From assembly GCA_002387845.1 (NCBI GenBank), contig DGLB01000076.1, positions 77,698 through 132,294 on the forward strand: a stretch of 54,597 nt of DNA, read 5' to 3'. The DNA is from Stenotrophomonas maltophilia. GTDB lineage: Bacteria; Pseudomonadota; Gammaproteobacteria; Xanthomonadales; Xanthomonadaceae. The position numbers were made by a program, and so were the translations under genes. Shown one piece after another: positions 42,238 through 51,144 of this stretch. The notes beneath the pieces are model-generated. The model was not told where the DNA came from, ran no database searches, and saw nothing but the letters and a program-made list of their open reading frames with translations. Numbering within the stretch: position 1 is the first letter of the stretch; each line of letters opens with the position of its first letter.

Positions 42238-43350
42238 GTGCGCCGGTTGACCGTGGTGCAGCTGCTGCCGGCACTGCACTCCGGCGGGGTCGAACGTTCC
42301 ACCCTTGAAGTTGCCGCCGCGCTGGTCGCGGCCGGGCACCGCGCCATCGTGGTGTCCGCCGGTGGCCGCCTGGTCGAACCGCTGCTGGCCAGCGGGGCCG
42401 AACATCTCACCTTGGACATCGGCCGCAAGTCGTTGTGGACGCTGCGCCATGTGCGCGCGCTGCGCGACCTGTTCGCGCAGACCGGGGCCGACATCGTGCA
42501 TGCGCGGTCGCGCCTGCCGGCATGGTTGGGCCTGTATGCGGTGCGCAACCTGCCGGCCGACCGTCGCCCGCACTGGGTCACCACCGTGCACGGGCTGAAC
42601 TCGCCGGGACGCTACAGCGCGGTGATGACCAGCGGCGAGCGGGTCATCTGCGTGTCCAACACGGTGCGCGACTTCGTGCGCCAGCACTACCCGTCGGTTG
42701 CCGCCGAACGCCTGCAGGTGATCCCGCGTGGCGTGGACATCGCCCAGTTCCCGCGCGTGGGCCGGCAGGACCGGCGTGCGCGTCTGGCGGTGGCCGCGCA
42801 GCATCCGGCGCTGGCCGGTGACGCGCCCCTGCTGCTGCTGCCGGGGCGGGGCACCCGTCTGAAGGGCCATCATCATGCGCTGGCGCTGCTGGCCGGACTG
42901 CATGCGGCGGGCGTGCCGGCGCGGCTGTGGATGTCGGGCACCCGCGAACCTGGCCGCGAGCGTTATGTGGCCGAGCTGGAGGCGGAAGCCGGACGCCTGG
43001 GCGTGGCGCACACCGTGCTGATGACGGCACCCACCTCGCGCATTGCCGAGGCCTATGCGGCCAGCGATCTGGTGCTGCAGCTGTCGGACAAACCCGAGGC
43101 GTTTGGCCGCACCGTGGTGGAGGCGGTGTCGGTGGGCCGACCGGTGCTGGGCTGGAACCACGGCGGGGTGGGCGAGCTGCTTCAGCAGTTGCAGCCCTCC
43201 GGCGCGGTACCCTTGGGTGACGCACCGGCCCTGCTGGCGCGCGCGCAGCAGTTGCTGGCGCAGCCGCCCGCACTGCCTTCGCGTATTCCGTTCACCCTGC
43301 AGGCAATGCAACGTGACACGCTCCAGCTCTATTCCCAACTCGCCGGCTGA
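42238..43350 (+). CDS. Glycosyltransferase (GT4/GT-B fold), LPS-related
   Basis: The 370-aa GT-B enzyme has the N-terminal acceptor motif LLPALHSGGVERSTLEVAAAL, central VSNTVRDFV and VIPRGVDIAQFPR, and the donor-site EX7E-like segment DKPEAFGRTVVEAVSVGRPVLGWNHGGVGEL. It most likely adds a sugar to the lipopolysaccharide core, judging by the following ligase and by waaA and lpxL nearby. It starts with GTG at 42238. The next gene overlaps its end by 38 bp. Donor and acceptor cannot be told from sequence. Confidence 0.9.
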   Translation: MRRLTVVQLLPALHSGGVERSTLEVAAALVAAGHRAIVVSAGGRLVEPLLASGAEHLTLDIGRKSLWTLRHVRALRDLFAQTGADIVHARSRLPAWLGLYAVRNLPADRRPHWVTTVHGLNSPGRYSAVMTSGERVICVSNTVRDFVRQHYPSVAAERLQVIPRGVDIAQFPRVGRQDRRARLAVAAQHPALAGDAPLLLLPGRGTRLKGHHHALALLAGLHAAGVPARLWMSGTREPGRERYVAELEAEAGRLGVAHTVLMTAPTSRIAEAYAASDLVLQLSDKPEAFGRTVVEAVSVGRPVLGWNHGGVGELLQQLQPSGAVPLGDAPALLARAQQLLAQPPALPSRIPFTLQAMQRDTLQLYSQLAG

Positions 43351-44656
43351 GCCGCTGCCCGCACCGGGGTCCCCGGGCGCGCGTGCGGGGCGCTGGGCCC
43401 CGTGGTGGGTGATCGCCTTCGTGGCCCTGTGGCCGCTGCCCGGCATTGCCGAAACCGTGCTGGTGCTGGGTGCGCTGTATGCGGCCGTGCGCATGGTGCA
43501 GCTGCGCCTGCAGGGCAAGCAGCGGTTGCTGAGCAGCCCGGCGTGGGCACTGACCAGCATTCTGTTCCTCGGTTACTGGCTGCCGCAGGCTTTTTCCGCC
43601 TTCGATGCCATCGATCCCTCCGAGGCCTGGCGCAAGACCGCTGCCGGCCTGCGCTACCTGCCCTTCATGTGGCTGGTGGCCATTGCGGTGGCCACGCCGC
43701 AGCGACGCGCGCTCACCCTGGGCGGCATTGCGGTGATCACCGGGGTGTGGACGCTGGACGCGCTGGCCCAGTCCGCGTTCGGCACCAGCCCGTTGTTCTG
43801 GTCGCTGGACCAGTTGAAGTGGGCGGTGAGCGGGCATGGACTGTGCTCGCCCGAGGAGATGGCCGTCGCCGACCGCCTCAGCGGCGTGCTGGGGCCTTGC
43901 AACCTCAAGTTCGGCCAGGTGCTGGCCAGCCTGTCGCCGTTCCTGCTGCTGGCTGCCGGACGGCGGCTGGGCATGTGGGGCTGGGTGATCACCGCCGCAG
44001 CTGTGGGCGTGGTGCTGGTACTGGCCGGCTCGCGGGCATCCTGGATCACCTATGCGCTGGTCCTGGCGTTCTCCGGCTGGCGGATGCTGGGGACACGTGG
44101 CGTGGCCGTGGGGGCCGCGCTGGGCATTGCCGCCATCGTGGTGCTGGGCGTCGGTTCGCCGCAGGTGCGTGAGCGCATGGCGCGCACCGCAATGGCGTGG
44201 GATGGCGAGAACGACGGCATGAACCAGGCGCTGTCCGGTCGCGCGCAGATATGGGGCGCGGCGGGCTGCATGATCCGCGAGCATCCGATCAACGGGGTGG
44301 GCGCGCGCGGTTTCCGCGACGCGTATCCGGCCTGCCATCCGGATCCGGCGCAGCAGGATGTGTGGGGCGAAGGCCCGGCGCTGCATGCGCATCAGATCGT
44401 GCTGGAAATTCTGGCGGAAACCGGCGTGGTCGGCCTGCTGCTATGGCTGGCCGCCGCCGCCCAGGCCTGGCGGGCATGGCGCTTCGCGCCCGAGGTGGCA
44501 CGCGAACGCGCGCGCCCGGCCGCACTGGCGCTGGCGGTCACGGTGTTCCCGTTGAACACCCATCTTGCGTTCTATTCCACGTTCTGGGGCGGTCTGACCC
44601 TGCTGCTGGCGGCGCTGTATGCCGGCAGCCTGTTGGCAAGGGACGAAGACGCCTGA
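43313..44656 (+). CDS. O-antigen ligase / Wzy_C family membrane protein
   Basis: The 447-aa protein has about ten to twelve hydrophobic segments and the Wzy_C features: LAGSRASWITYALVLAF, then the large periplasmic loop with SGRAQIWGAAGCMIREHPINGVGARGFRDAYP and HAHQIVLEILAETGVVGLLLW (a conserved His). Members ligate or polymerise O-antigen on the periplasmic side. Start is taken as GTG 43313 inside the preceding gene; it gives a polar N-terminus before the first helix. Translation is probably coupled to the glycosyltransferase. Confidence 0.88.
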   Translation: MTRSSSIPNSPAEPLPAPGSPGARAGRWAPWWVIAFVALWPLPGIAETVLVLGALYAAVRMVQLRLQGKQRLLSSPAWALTSILFLGYWLPQAFSAFDAIDPSEAWRKTAAGLRYLPFMWLVAIAVATPQRRALTLGGIAVITGVWTLDALAQSAFGTSPLFWSLDQLKWAVSGHGLCSPEEMAVADRLSGVLGPCNLKFGQVLASLSPFLLLAAGRRLGMWGWVITAAAVGVVLVLAGSRASWITYALVLAFSGWRMLGTRGVAVGAALGIAAIVVLGVGSPQVRERMARTAMAWDGENDGMNQALSGRAQIWGAAGCMIREHPINGVGARGFRDAYPACHPDPAQQDVWGEGPALHAHQIVLEILAETGVVGLLLWLAAAAQAWRAWRFAPEVARERARPAALALAVTVFPLNTHLAFYSTFWGGLTLLLAALYAGSLLARDEDA

Positions 44657-44664
44657 CTGCCCGC

Positions 44665-44687
44665 GTAGCGACGCGCCATGCGCGTCA
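44665..44687 (+). repeat. SMAG (GTAG) hairpin repeat
   Basis: GTAGC followed by GACGCGC-CAT-GCGCGTC. It lies between the ends of the convergent ligase-like and waaA genes and may act in termination. Confidence 0.9.
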
Positions 44688-44692
44688 GCCGA

Positions 44693-45991
44693 TCACCCCA
44701 CCGGAGGCGGCAACTGCGGCGTCACCAGGTCCACGGTTCGCTGCAATGCGCCGCGTCCGGTGCTCACCAGCGTGCAGCCCGCGCGCGCCATGTCTTCGCG
44801 CGCCTGTGGGTCGCGCAGCAGCGTCAGCAGGGCGACGTAGACCCCCTCCACATCGTCGGCGATCAACACCGCGCCCGCTTCACGCATGCGCCGCGAGATC
44901 TCCGAGAAGTTATGCAGGTGCGGCCCGGTCACCGAGGCGGTGCCCATCGCGGCCGGCTCCAGCAGATTGTGCCCCCCGATCGGCTGCAGGCTGCCGCCGA
45001 CAAACGCCACATCGGCACAGCTGTAGAACGACATCAGTTCACCCAGCGTGTCGATCACGAACACGTCGGTGTCCGCCTGCGGCCATTGCTCCTGGCGGCG
45101 GGTGGCCACCTTCCAGCCCTGTTCGCGGGCCAGTGCTTCCACCCGCGGGAAGCGCTCGGGGTGGCGCGGTGCCCACAGCAACAGCAGATCCGGAATCTCC
45201 GCGCGTAGCCGGCGGTGCAGGTCCAGCGTGGCCTGCTCTTCGCCTTCATGCGTGCTGGCGGCAATCCACACCGGGCGCGACGTCGCTACGGCAGCGTGGA
45301 AGTTCGCCATGAAGTCGCGCACATTCGGCGTGGCAATCTCGAACTTCAGGTTGCCCAGCGCACGCACCTGCTCGGGCTCAGCCCCCAGCTGGATGAAGCG
45401 CTCCGCATCTTCCTGCGACTGCGCGGCCACGCAGGTCACCGTACGCAGCGCACGTGCGATCAGCGGGGCCAGCAGCCGGTAGCCACGAAGCGAGCGCGCC
45501 GACAGCCGGGCATTGAGGATGTACACCGGGATGCCGCGGTCACGGCAGCCAAACAGCAGGTTCGGCCACAGCTCGGTTTCCAGGATCAGCGCCAGGCTGG
45601 GTTTGAAGTGCCCCAGGAAGCGACCGACGCTGCCGGGCACGTCGTAGGGCAGATACACGTGGTCCACCGCGTCACCCCACAGCGAGCGCACGCGCTCCGA
45701 GCCGGTGGGGGTAATGGTGGTGATCACCCAGCGGATGTCCGGGCGCTGGGCACGCAGGGCGTTGACCAGCGGCGCGGCGGCGTTGACCTCACCCACCGAC
45801 ACCGCATGCAACCACACCCGCGGGTGCAGGCTGGACTGCGGATAGGAGGCATAGCGCTCGTCCCAGCGCTGGAAGTACTGGCGCACCCGGAAGCCACGCC
45901 ACACCAGGTGGTACACGGTAATGGGCAGCAGTATGTACAGCACGGCCGAGTACAGGCCGCGCAGGATCCACTCAACAGGGCGATTACGCAT
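44693..45991 (-). CDS. waaA: 3-deoxy-D-manno-octulosonic acid (Kdo) transferase
   Basis: WaaA (KdtA) transfers Kdo from CMP-Kdo to lipid IVA at the inner membrane. The 432-aa product has an N-terminal anchor helix (about 8-28, LYSAVLYILLPITVYHLVW), the acceptor-domain motif WLHAVSVGEVNAAAPLVNAL (with the catalytic Glu), TTITPTGSERV, YLPYDVPGSV, LILETELWPNLL, and the donor-domain FVGGSLQPIGGHNLLEPAAMG. The start at 45991 gives the usual short N-terminus; 46027 is in frame but lies beyond it. It is divergent from lpxL with a 74-bp gap. Confidence 0.96.
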   Translation of the reverse strand: MRNRPVEWILRGLYSAVLYILLPITVYHLVWRGFRVRQYFQRWDERYASYPQSSLHPRVWLHAVSVGEVNAAAPLVNALRAQRPDIRWVITTITPTGSERVRSLWGDAVDHVYLPYDVPGSVGRFLGHFKPSLALILETELWPNLLFGCRDRGIPVYILNARLSARSLRGYRLLAPLIARALRTVTCVAAQSQEDAERFIQLGAEPEQVRALGNLKFEIATPNVRDFMANFHAAVATSRPVWIAASTHEGEEQATLDLHRRLRAEIPDLLLLWAPRHPERFPRVEALAREQGWKVATRRQEQWPQADTDVFVIDTLGELMSFYSCADVAFVGGSLQPIGGHNLLEPAAMGTASVTGPHLHNFSEISRRMREAGAVLIADDVEGVYVALLTLLRDPQAREDMARAGCTLVSTGRGALQRTVDLVTPQLPPPVG

Positions 45992-46053
45992 GAGCAGAGG
46001 ATACGGGAGCGGGCCGGGGAAAGACATGCGCCACAGGCGGTGGACGCATCCAT

Positions 46054-46059
46054 TAGAAT
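46054..46059 (+). promoter_or_regulatory. Putative -10 box of lpxL (leaderless arrangement)
   Basis: TAGAAT lies six bases before the ATG at 46066. Transcription would start at the A of the start codon. Confidence 0.5.
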
Positions 46060-46065
46060 CAGGCC

Positions 46066-46986
46066 ATGTCCGATAACGCTTCCACCGCGACCCGCCCGTC
46101 GCTGCGCAATCCCCGGCACTGGCCGATGTTCGCCTTCATGCTGGGGGCCTTCGCGGTCGCCCGGTTGCCCTGGGGCCTGCAGCGGGCGCTGGGCCGGGGC
46201 GTGGGCACGGTGGCGTACCGGCTGGCCAGCAGCCGCCGCAAGGCCGCCGAAGTGAACCTCAAGCTGTGCTTCCCTGAACAGGACGAGGCCTGGCGGCAGC
46301 GTCTGCTGCGCGACAGCTTCGATGCGCTTGGCGTGGGCATCTTCGAGTTCGCCCGCGCGTGGTGGGGCAGCATCGACAGCATCCGTCCCAAGGTTCAGAT
46401 CGAAGGGCTGGAGCACCTGCACCGCATGCAGGCCGAAGGCCGCGGCGTGCTGCTGGTCTCCGGTCACTTCATGACCCTGGAAATGTGCGGCCGCCTGCTC
46501 TGCGACCATGTCGATCTTTCCGGCATGTACCGCAAGCACCGCAACCCGGTGTACGAATGGGCGGTGAAGTTCGGCCGGCTGCGCTATGCCAAGGCGATGT
46601 ACGCCAACGAGGATATCCGTGCCACGGTGCGGCATCTGAAGAAGGGGGGCTTCCTCTGGTACGCGCCCGACCAGGACATGCGCGGCAAGGACACCGTGTT
46701 CGTGCCGTTCTTCGGCCACACCGCGTCCACCATCACCGCCACGCACCAGTTGGCACGCATGACCGGGTGTGCGGTGATTCCGTACTTCCACCGTCGCGAA
46801 GGCGGGAAGTACTTCCTGAAGATCGGCGCGCCGCTGGAGAACTTCCCCAGCGAGGACGTGGAAGCCGATACCGCGCGGGTCAACCAGGCGATTGAGGCGA
46901 TGGTGCGTGAGGCGCCGGACCAGTACCTGTGGATCCACCGGCGCTTCAAGCGCCAGCCGGGCGGGCGCAGCACGTTCTACAAATAA
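46066..46986 (+). CDS. lpxL: Lipid A late acyltransferase (LpxL/HtrB family)
   Basis: The 306-aa inner-membrane protein has one N-terminal hydrophobic segment (about 20-40) and the acyltransferase site GVLLVSGHFMTLEMCGRLL with the HX4E dyad (His134/Glu139 region). It also has MYRKHRNPVYEW, YAPDQDMRGKDTVFVPFFG and QYLWIHRRFKRQPGG. It adds a secondary acyl chain to Kdo2-lipid A, directly after WaaA, which is encoded divergently next door. There is no ribosome-binding site, and a TAGAAT box six bases upstream suggests a leaderless message. A strong terminator follows. Confidence 0.95.
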   Translation: MSDNASTATRPSLRNPRHWPMFAFMLGAFAVARLPWGLQRALGRGVGTVAYRLASSRRKAAEVNLKLCFPEQDEAWRQRLLRDSFDALGVGIFEFARAWWGSIDSIRPKVQIEGLEHLHRMQAEGRGVLLVSGHFMTLEMCGRLLCDHVDLSGMYRKHRNPVYEWAVKFGRLRYAKAMYANEDIRATVRHLKKGGFLWYAPDQDMRGKDTVFVPFFGHTASTITATHQLARMTGCAVIPYFHRREGGKYFLKIGAPLENFPSEDVEADTARVNQAIEAMVREAPDQYLWIHRRFKRQPGGRSTFYK

Positions 46987-46991
46987 CGGAC

Positions 46992-47021
46992 AAAAAAAGC
47001 CACCCTCGCGGGTGGCTTTTT
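46992..47021. terminator. Bidirectional terminator between lpxL and tolC
   Basis: AAAAAAA-GCCACCC-TCGC-GGGTGGC-TTTTT is a textbook two-way terminator between convergent genes. Confidence 0.95.
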
Positions 47022-47042
47022 CGTTTCAGCGCTACACCGTGA

Positions 47043-48407
47043 TCAGTTGTTGACCGTGGTGCTCGGCGTGGCGGCCTGCTGGGTCAGCAGGCGGTTGATC
47101 TCCTGCAGCTCCTCGATGTTGAGCGAGCCTACCGCCTGGCTCAGCTGCAGGCGACGCTGCAGGAAGGTGTAGCGGGCGTTGGCGTATTCAAGCTGCGCCG
47201 AGAACAGGATGCGCTGGTTCTGGATCACGTCCAGCACGGTACGCGTACCGACTTCCAGGCCGACCTGCGAAGCGTCGTATGCGCTCTGCGCGGAGACCAC
47301 GGCCAGGCGACGTGCTTCCACTTCGCTGATACCCGCCACCAGCGACTGGTAGGCGTTGCGGGTGTTGCGGTCGAGGGCGCGCTTCTGCTGCTCGTAACCG
47401 TCCTGTGCGATGTCGCGCTGGGCCAGGGCCTGGCGCACGCCGGACTGGGTGGCACCGCCGGAGAAGATCGGCACGCTCAGGGTCAGGCCGATGCTGTTGG
47501 TGCGCTGGTCCGGGCTGAAGTTGCTGCCCGAACCGACCACGTCACCCCAGCTGGCCGAACGGCCGGCGCTGGCACCCAGGTTGAGGGTGGGGTAGTGCGC
47601 ACCACGGGCGGCCGACACCGAAGACTCCGCGGCGCTGACCTTCAATTCCGAAGCCTTCAGCGCCGGGTTCTGTTCCACCGCCTTGCTCACCAGCGTATCC
47701 ACAGTGGCGTACTGGGCCGGCAGTTCGGGACGGAAGTCTTCCGGCAGCGCCTTCAGGTCGGTGATCGGCTGGCCGGTCAGTTCGGTCAGTGCCTGGTAGG
47801 CGTCGGCCAGGGTGTTCTGCGCAATGATCGTGTTGGCACGCGCCTGGTCGTACTGGGCGCGCGCTTCGTGCACGTCGGTGATCGGGGCCAGGCCCACTTC
47901 CAGGCGCTTGTCGGCGAAGTCGAACTGCTTCTTGGCAGCGGCTTCGTTGGTCTGCGCCGCCGACAGCGATTCGATGCCCACCAGCACGTTGAAGTAGGCG
48001 GCCGAGGTGCGCACGATGAGGTCGTCGTTGGCCGAATCCAAGGTGAAGTCCGCCGCCTTGCTCAGCTCGCGCTGCGACTTCAGATTGGCGAACTGGGTCC
48101 AGTTGAACAGCGTCTGCGACCCGTCGACCGTGTAGTTGCGGCTCTTCGTGGTGAACGAGGTGGTGTCCACGTCGTGGTTCGGCGTGGTGCGGTTGCGCCC
48201 CAGCGTGGCCTGGCCGTTGATCTGCGGCAGCAGCGCGGCACGGGCCTGGACGGCACCTTCCTTGTCGAACAGACGGGTGGACTCTGCCGCGGCCAGCTGC
48301 GGATCGCCGTTGCGCGCCATTTCATAGACCTGCAGCAGGTCGGCGGCAGAGGCGGTCATCGGCAGCAGTGCGGCGGCCAGCGCAAGTGCGAGGGATCGGC
48401 GGATCAT
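47043..48407 (-). CDS. tolC: TolC-family outer-membrane efflux channel
   Basis: The 454-aa outer-membrane factor has a signal peptide (about 1-21, MTASAADLL) and two OEP repeats. Family blocks are LLQVYEMARNGDPQLAAAES, RTSAAYFNVLVGIE with ITDVHEARAQYDQARA, and the second-repeat equivalent VSAARGAHYPTLNLGAS with EVGTRTVLDVIQNQRILFSAQLEYANARY. It provides the exit duct for tripartite pumps. AAGGAAG precedes the ATG. It is last in the smeRo-pcm-tolC order described for S. maltophilia and should serve smeOP, which lacks its own channel. Confidence 0.95.
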   Translation of the reverse strand: MIRRSLALALAAALLPMTASAADLLQVYEMARNGDPQLAAAESTRLFDKEGAVQARAALLPQINGQATLGRNRTTPNHDVDTTSFTTKSRNYTVDGSQTLFNWTQFANLKSQRELSKAADFTLDSANDDLIVRTSAAYFNVLVGIESLSAAQTNEAAAKKQFDFADKRLEVGLAPITDVHEARAQYDQARANTIIAQNTLADAYQALTELTGQPITDLKALPEDFRPELPAQYATVDTLVSKAVEQNPALKASELKVSAAESSVSAARGAHYPTLNLGASAGRSASWGDVVGSGSNFSPDQRTNSIGLTLSVPIFSGGATQSGVRQALAQRDIAQDGYEQQKRALDRNTRNAYQSLVAGISEVEARRLAVVSAQSAYDASQVGLEVGTRTVLDVIQNQRILFSAQLEYANARYTFLQRRLQLSQAVGSLNIEELQEINRLLTQQAATPSTTVNN

Positions 48408-48423
48408 TGCGGCTTCCTTGGAC

Positions 48424-49071
48424 TCAGAGTTGGAACTGGGGTGCCGGGGCGGCACCGCGCAGGTATTCAATATCGGTTTCAAACAGCGATTCGATGCTGC
48501 CGTCGGCCTTCACCAGCACCGCTTCCATCACCGGCGAGGTACCGCGGATCACGAACAGGCGACCACCCGGACGCAGCAGCGAGACGAAATGTGACGGAAT
48601 GGTATCGACCGCCGCAGTCACCACGACGACATCGAAACGACGTTCGGTGGTCCAGGTCAGGGCATCGGCGGTTTCAATGCGCACGTTGTTGCCCAGCTTG
48701 GCGGCATCCAGCTTCGCGCGCGCGCTGGTGGCCAGGTCGGGTTCAATCTCCAGGCTGAGCACTTCGCGGGCCAGTGCGCCGATGCAGGCGCTGAGGTAGC
48801 CGCTGCCGGTGCCGATTTCCAGCACTTCGTCGCCCGGCTGCAGATCCAGCGCCTGCAGGGTGCGGCCTTCAATCACCGGCTTCATCATCTTGTGGCCGAA
48901 ACCGAGCGGCAGTTCCACGTCGGTGTAAGCCAGCTTCTTGTGCGTTTCAGCGACGAACGCCTCCCGCGGCAGCGTGGCCAGGACATCCAGCACACGGATG
49001 TCCAGCACGTCCCAGGGACGGATCTGCTGTTCAACCATCAGTTCGCGGGCGTGGGCGTAATCGATCGTCAT
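48424..49071 (-). CDS. pcm: Protein-L-isoaspartate O-methyltransferase family protein
   Basis: The 215-aa enzyme has VEQQIRPWDVLDIRVLDVLATLPREAFVAE, the PCMT hallmark start. LPLGFGHKMMKPVIEGRTLQAL follows (H/K/M in place of the common ISQP segment), then SAM motif I VLEIGTGSGYLSACIGAL and post-motif LLRPGGRLFVIRG. The altered substrate segment makes isoaspartate repair activity less certain. It lies 16 bp upstream of tolC and 144 bp downstream of smeRo. Confidence 0.92.
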   Translation of the reverse strand: MTIDYAHARELMVEQQIRPWDVLDIRVLDVLATLPREAFVAETHKKLAYTDVELPLGFGHKMMKPVIEGRTLQALDLQPGDEVLEIGTGSGYLSACIGALAREVLSLEIEPDLATSARAKLDAAKLGNNVRIETADALTWTTERRFDVVVVTAAVDTIPSHFVSLLRPGGRLFVIRGTSPVMEAVLVKADGSIESLFETDIEYLRGAAPAPQFQL

Positions 49072-49156
49072 GAGGTTCTAATCCAGCGCAGTGGGCCGGC
49101 CATTTTACCGGTGCCGGGAGCCGGCGGCGCGATCAAAGCATCGCTGCCGTCAAGGC

Positions 49157-49188
49157 GAGGTCGCAGTGCCGGAAGTCACCGCGACCTC
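49157..49188. repeat. Inverted repeat between smeRo and pcm
   Basis: GAGGTCGC at 49157-49164 mirrors GCGACCTC at 49181-49188, with a 16-base loop. It lies in the 144-bp gap of the operon and might set relative expression. Confidence 0.4.
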
Positions 49189-49215
49189 CGGTCCATTCAG
49201 GTTGTGAAAGCAGGG

Positions 49216-49881
49216 CTAGCGGCGGGTAGCGTACGCCCTCAGGAAGAAGTCGACGCTGGCGTGCACATGGGCGTCGGCATCGCAGTCGGCCGGGGCCGGG
49301 CGCATGCCGCACATCATATGCGTATGCAGCTCGCCCTTGATCAGGGTGAAGAACTGCAGGGCCGCGGTCTGGAAGTCGGAAATCTCCAGTTCGCCGGCGG
49401 CGGTGCGACCCCGCAGGAACTCGGCCAGGGCCGTGCTGGTGCGCTGCGGGCCGGCCACCCAGAACATCTCGCGAATGCGGTCGTCGGTGTCCGGGGCCAT
49501 CATCACCCGCTGCACGGCCACGGCCGCCGGCGAGGTGATCATCGCGAAAAACGCCCGGCCGATGCCGAGCAGCTGTTCACGCAGCGGCCCTTCCGCATCC
49601 GTTACAAACAGGGCATCGGGCAGCATTTCCATGCAGGTGGACTGCACAGCTTCGGTGAACAGGGTCTCTTTGTCGCCGAAATGGCTGTAAACGGTCAGCT
49701 TGGATACGCCAGCCTGGGCGGCAATGCTGTCCATGCTGACGCCGGTGTAGCCCTGTTCGACGAACAGCGCCTTGGCGGCCTCGAGGATCGCGGCCCGCTT
49801 GCCCAGATCCTTGGGACGTCCGGGTCCGGCGGCCTTGGCAGAGGGCTTGGGCGGCGCAGAGGAAGTGGTCGGATCGGTCAT
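49216..49881 (-). CDS. smeRo: TetR-family repressor of the efflux operons
   Basis: The 221-aa regulator has a disordered Pro/Ala-rich leader (1-25) and a TetR HTH: ILEAAKALFVEQGYTGVSMDSIAAQAGVSKLTVYSHFGDKETLF. A helical ligand domain of the AcrR/SmeT C-terminal type completes it. Its place between pcm-tolC and divergent smeO-smeP matches SmeRo, which represses both operons in S. maltophilia. Two ACC-type palindromes lie in the 125-bp divergent region upstream of its start. Confidence 0.92.
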   Translation of the reverse strand: MTDPTTSSAPPKPSAKAAGPGRPKDLGKRAAILEAAKALFVEQGYTGVSMDSIAAQAGVSKLTVYSHFGDKETLFTEAVQSTCMEMLPDALFVTDAEGPLREQLLGIGRAFFAMITSPAAVAVQRVMMAPDTDDRIREMFWVAGPQRTSTALAEFLRGRTAAGELEISDFQTAALQFFTLIKGELHTHMMCGMRPAPADCDADAHVHASVDFFLRAYATRR

Positions 49882-49895
49882 TGATTGAATACTAG

Positions 49896-49910
49896 ACCAA
49901 TCGGTTCGAT
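49896..49910. promoter_or_regulatory. TetR-type operator, site 1
   Basis: ACCAATCGGTTCGAT contains ACCA-N2-CGGT, a near-palindrome. It has the same layout as site 2 and starts 26 bp before it. Confidence 0.55.
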
Positions 49911-49914
49911 ATTT

Positions 49915-49920
49915 ATACTA
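49915..49920 (+). promoter_or_regulatory. Putative -10 box of smeO-smeP
   Basis: TATACT lies between the two operator copies, with CTAGAC 17 bp upstream as a poor -35. The start point would fall inside site 2. Confidence 0.45.
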
Positions 49921-49921
49921 T

Positions 49922-49936
49922 ACCGGTCGGTTCAAT
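49922..49936. promoter_or_regulatory. TetR-type operator, site 2
   Basis: ACCGGTCGGTTCAAT contains the perfect palindromic frame ACCG-N2-CGGT. It overlaps the expected smeO start site, so binding should block transcription. Confidence 0.6.
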
Positions 49937-50006
49937 AATTTCGATGCCGATATAGAGTGTCTCGTCGGTGTCGCTTTCCCCCGGTTTCTTCAAGGTCCAG
50001 GACCTC

Positions 50007-51140
50007 ATGAACAACATGCGATGGATGGGCGGTGGCTTGCTGGCGTTGATGCTGGCGGCATGTGGCAAGCAGGACGCGGAGCCGCCGGCACCGCTGCCGG
50101 TGCTGGTGGTGCAGCCGGGCACGGTCGCCGGCCAGGAAGTCGCCGCTTACCCGGGCGAAGTGCACGCCCGCGAGGAAAGCCCGTTGTCGTTCCAGGTCGG
50201 CGGGCACCTGATCCGCCGCCATGTCGATGCCGGCCAGCGCGTGCGCAAGGGCGATGTGCTGGCCGAGCTGGACGTATCCGACTACGCGGCCCAGGCCAGC
50301 GCCAGCCAGGCCCAGCTGGCCGCAGCAGAAGCCGACCTGGTGCGCGCCCGCGACGACCAGAAGCGCTACGCCAAGCTGGCCGAGCAGCAGCTGGTCAGCC
50401 AGTCGACGCTGGATGCGCAGACCGCCGCGTTCAAGGCCGCCCAGGGCCAGGCCAACGCCGCCCGCGCCAATCTCGCGGTCGCCCGCAACCAGGCGGCGTA
50501 TGCGCAGCTGCGCGCCCCGGCTGACGGGGTGGTCGCCAGCCGCCAGGCCGAAGCCGGGCAGGTGGTCAGCGCCGGGCAGACCATCTTCACCCTGGCCGCC
50601 GATGGGGGCCGCGAGGTGCTGATCGCGCTGCCGGAAAGCCACATCCGCGACTACAAGGTCGGCCAGGACGTGCAGGTGGAACTGTGGAACACGCCCGGCC
50701 AGCTGCTGCCGGGTTCGATCCGCGAGATCGCGCCGGCTGCTGACGCGCAGACCCGCACCTATGCGGCACGGGTGAGCCTGGCCGAAGAAGCGCTGAAGGA
50801 CGTCGAGCTCGGCCAGAGCGCGCGGGTGTTTGCCGGCGCGGGCCGCAGCGGCACGCTGCAGCTGCCGCTGGGCGCGGTGCAGCGTGGGGCCGACGGCAAG
50901 GCCAGCGTGTGGGTGGTCAATCCGGCCAACGGTGCGCTGAAGGCGGTCCCGGTCACGGTGGGCGCGTACGGACCGGAATCGGTGCCGGTGCTGAGCGGCG
51001 TGGCCGCGCAGGACTGGGTGGTTGCCGCCGGTGGGCACCTGCTGCGCGAAGGCCAGGTGGTGGCTCCGGTGGACCGCCAGAACCGCCCGCTGCTGAACCC
51101 GGCCGCAAAACCGGCCCCTGCCGCAGCCAAGGGGAACTGA
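50007..51140 (+). CDS. smeO: RND efflux periplasmic adaptor lipoprotein
   Basis: The 377-aa membrane-fusion protein has a lipoprotein signal ending LMLAACGK (lipobox LAAC). A barrel-sandwich/lipoyl domain (EVHAREESPLSFQVGGHLIRRHVDAGQRVRKGDVLAELD, then LRAPADGVVASRQAEAGQVV), a long alpha-hairpin (about 95-165) and a beta-barrel (about 205-290) follow. It bridges the inner-membrane pump SmeP to TolC. AGGA precedes ATG 50007. It is first gene of the two-gene operon, under the two TetR-type sites. Confidence 0.95.
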   Translation: MNNMRWMGGGLLALMLAACGKQDAEPPAPLPVLVVQPGTVAGQEVAAYPGEVHAREESPLSFQVGGHLIRRHVDAGQRVRKGDVLAELDVSDYAAQASASQAQLAAAEADLVRARDDQKRYAKLAEQQLVSQSTLDAQTAAFKAAQGQANAARANLAVARNQAAYAQLRAPADGVVASRQAEAGQVVSAGQTIFTLAADGGREVLIALPESHIRDYKVGQDVQVELWNTPGQLLPGSIREIAPAADAQTRTYAARVSLAEEALKDVELGQSARVFAGAGRSGTLQLPLGAVQRGADGKASVWVVNPANGALKAVPVTVGAYGPESVPVLSGVAAQDWVVAAGGHLLREGQVVAPVDRQNRPLLNPAAKPAPAAAKGN

Positions 51141-51144
51141 GCCC

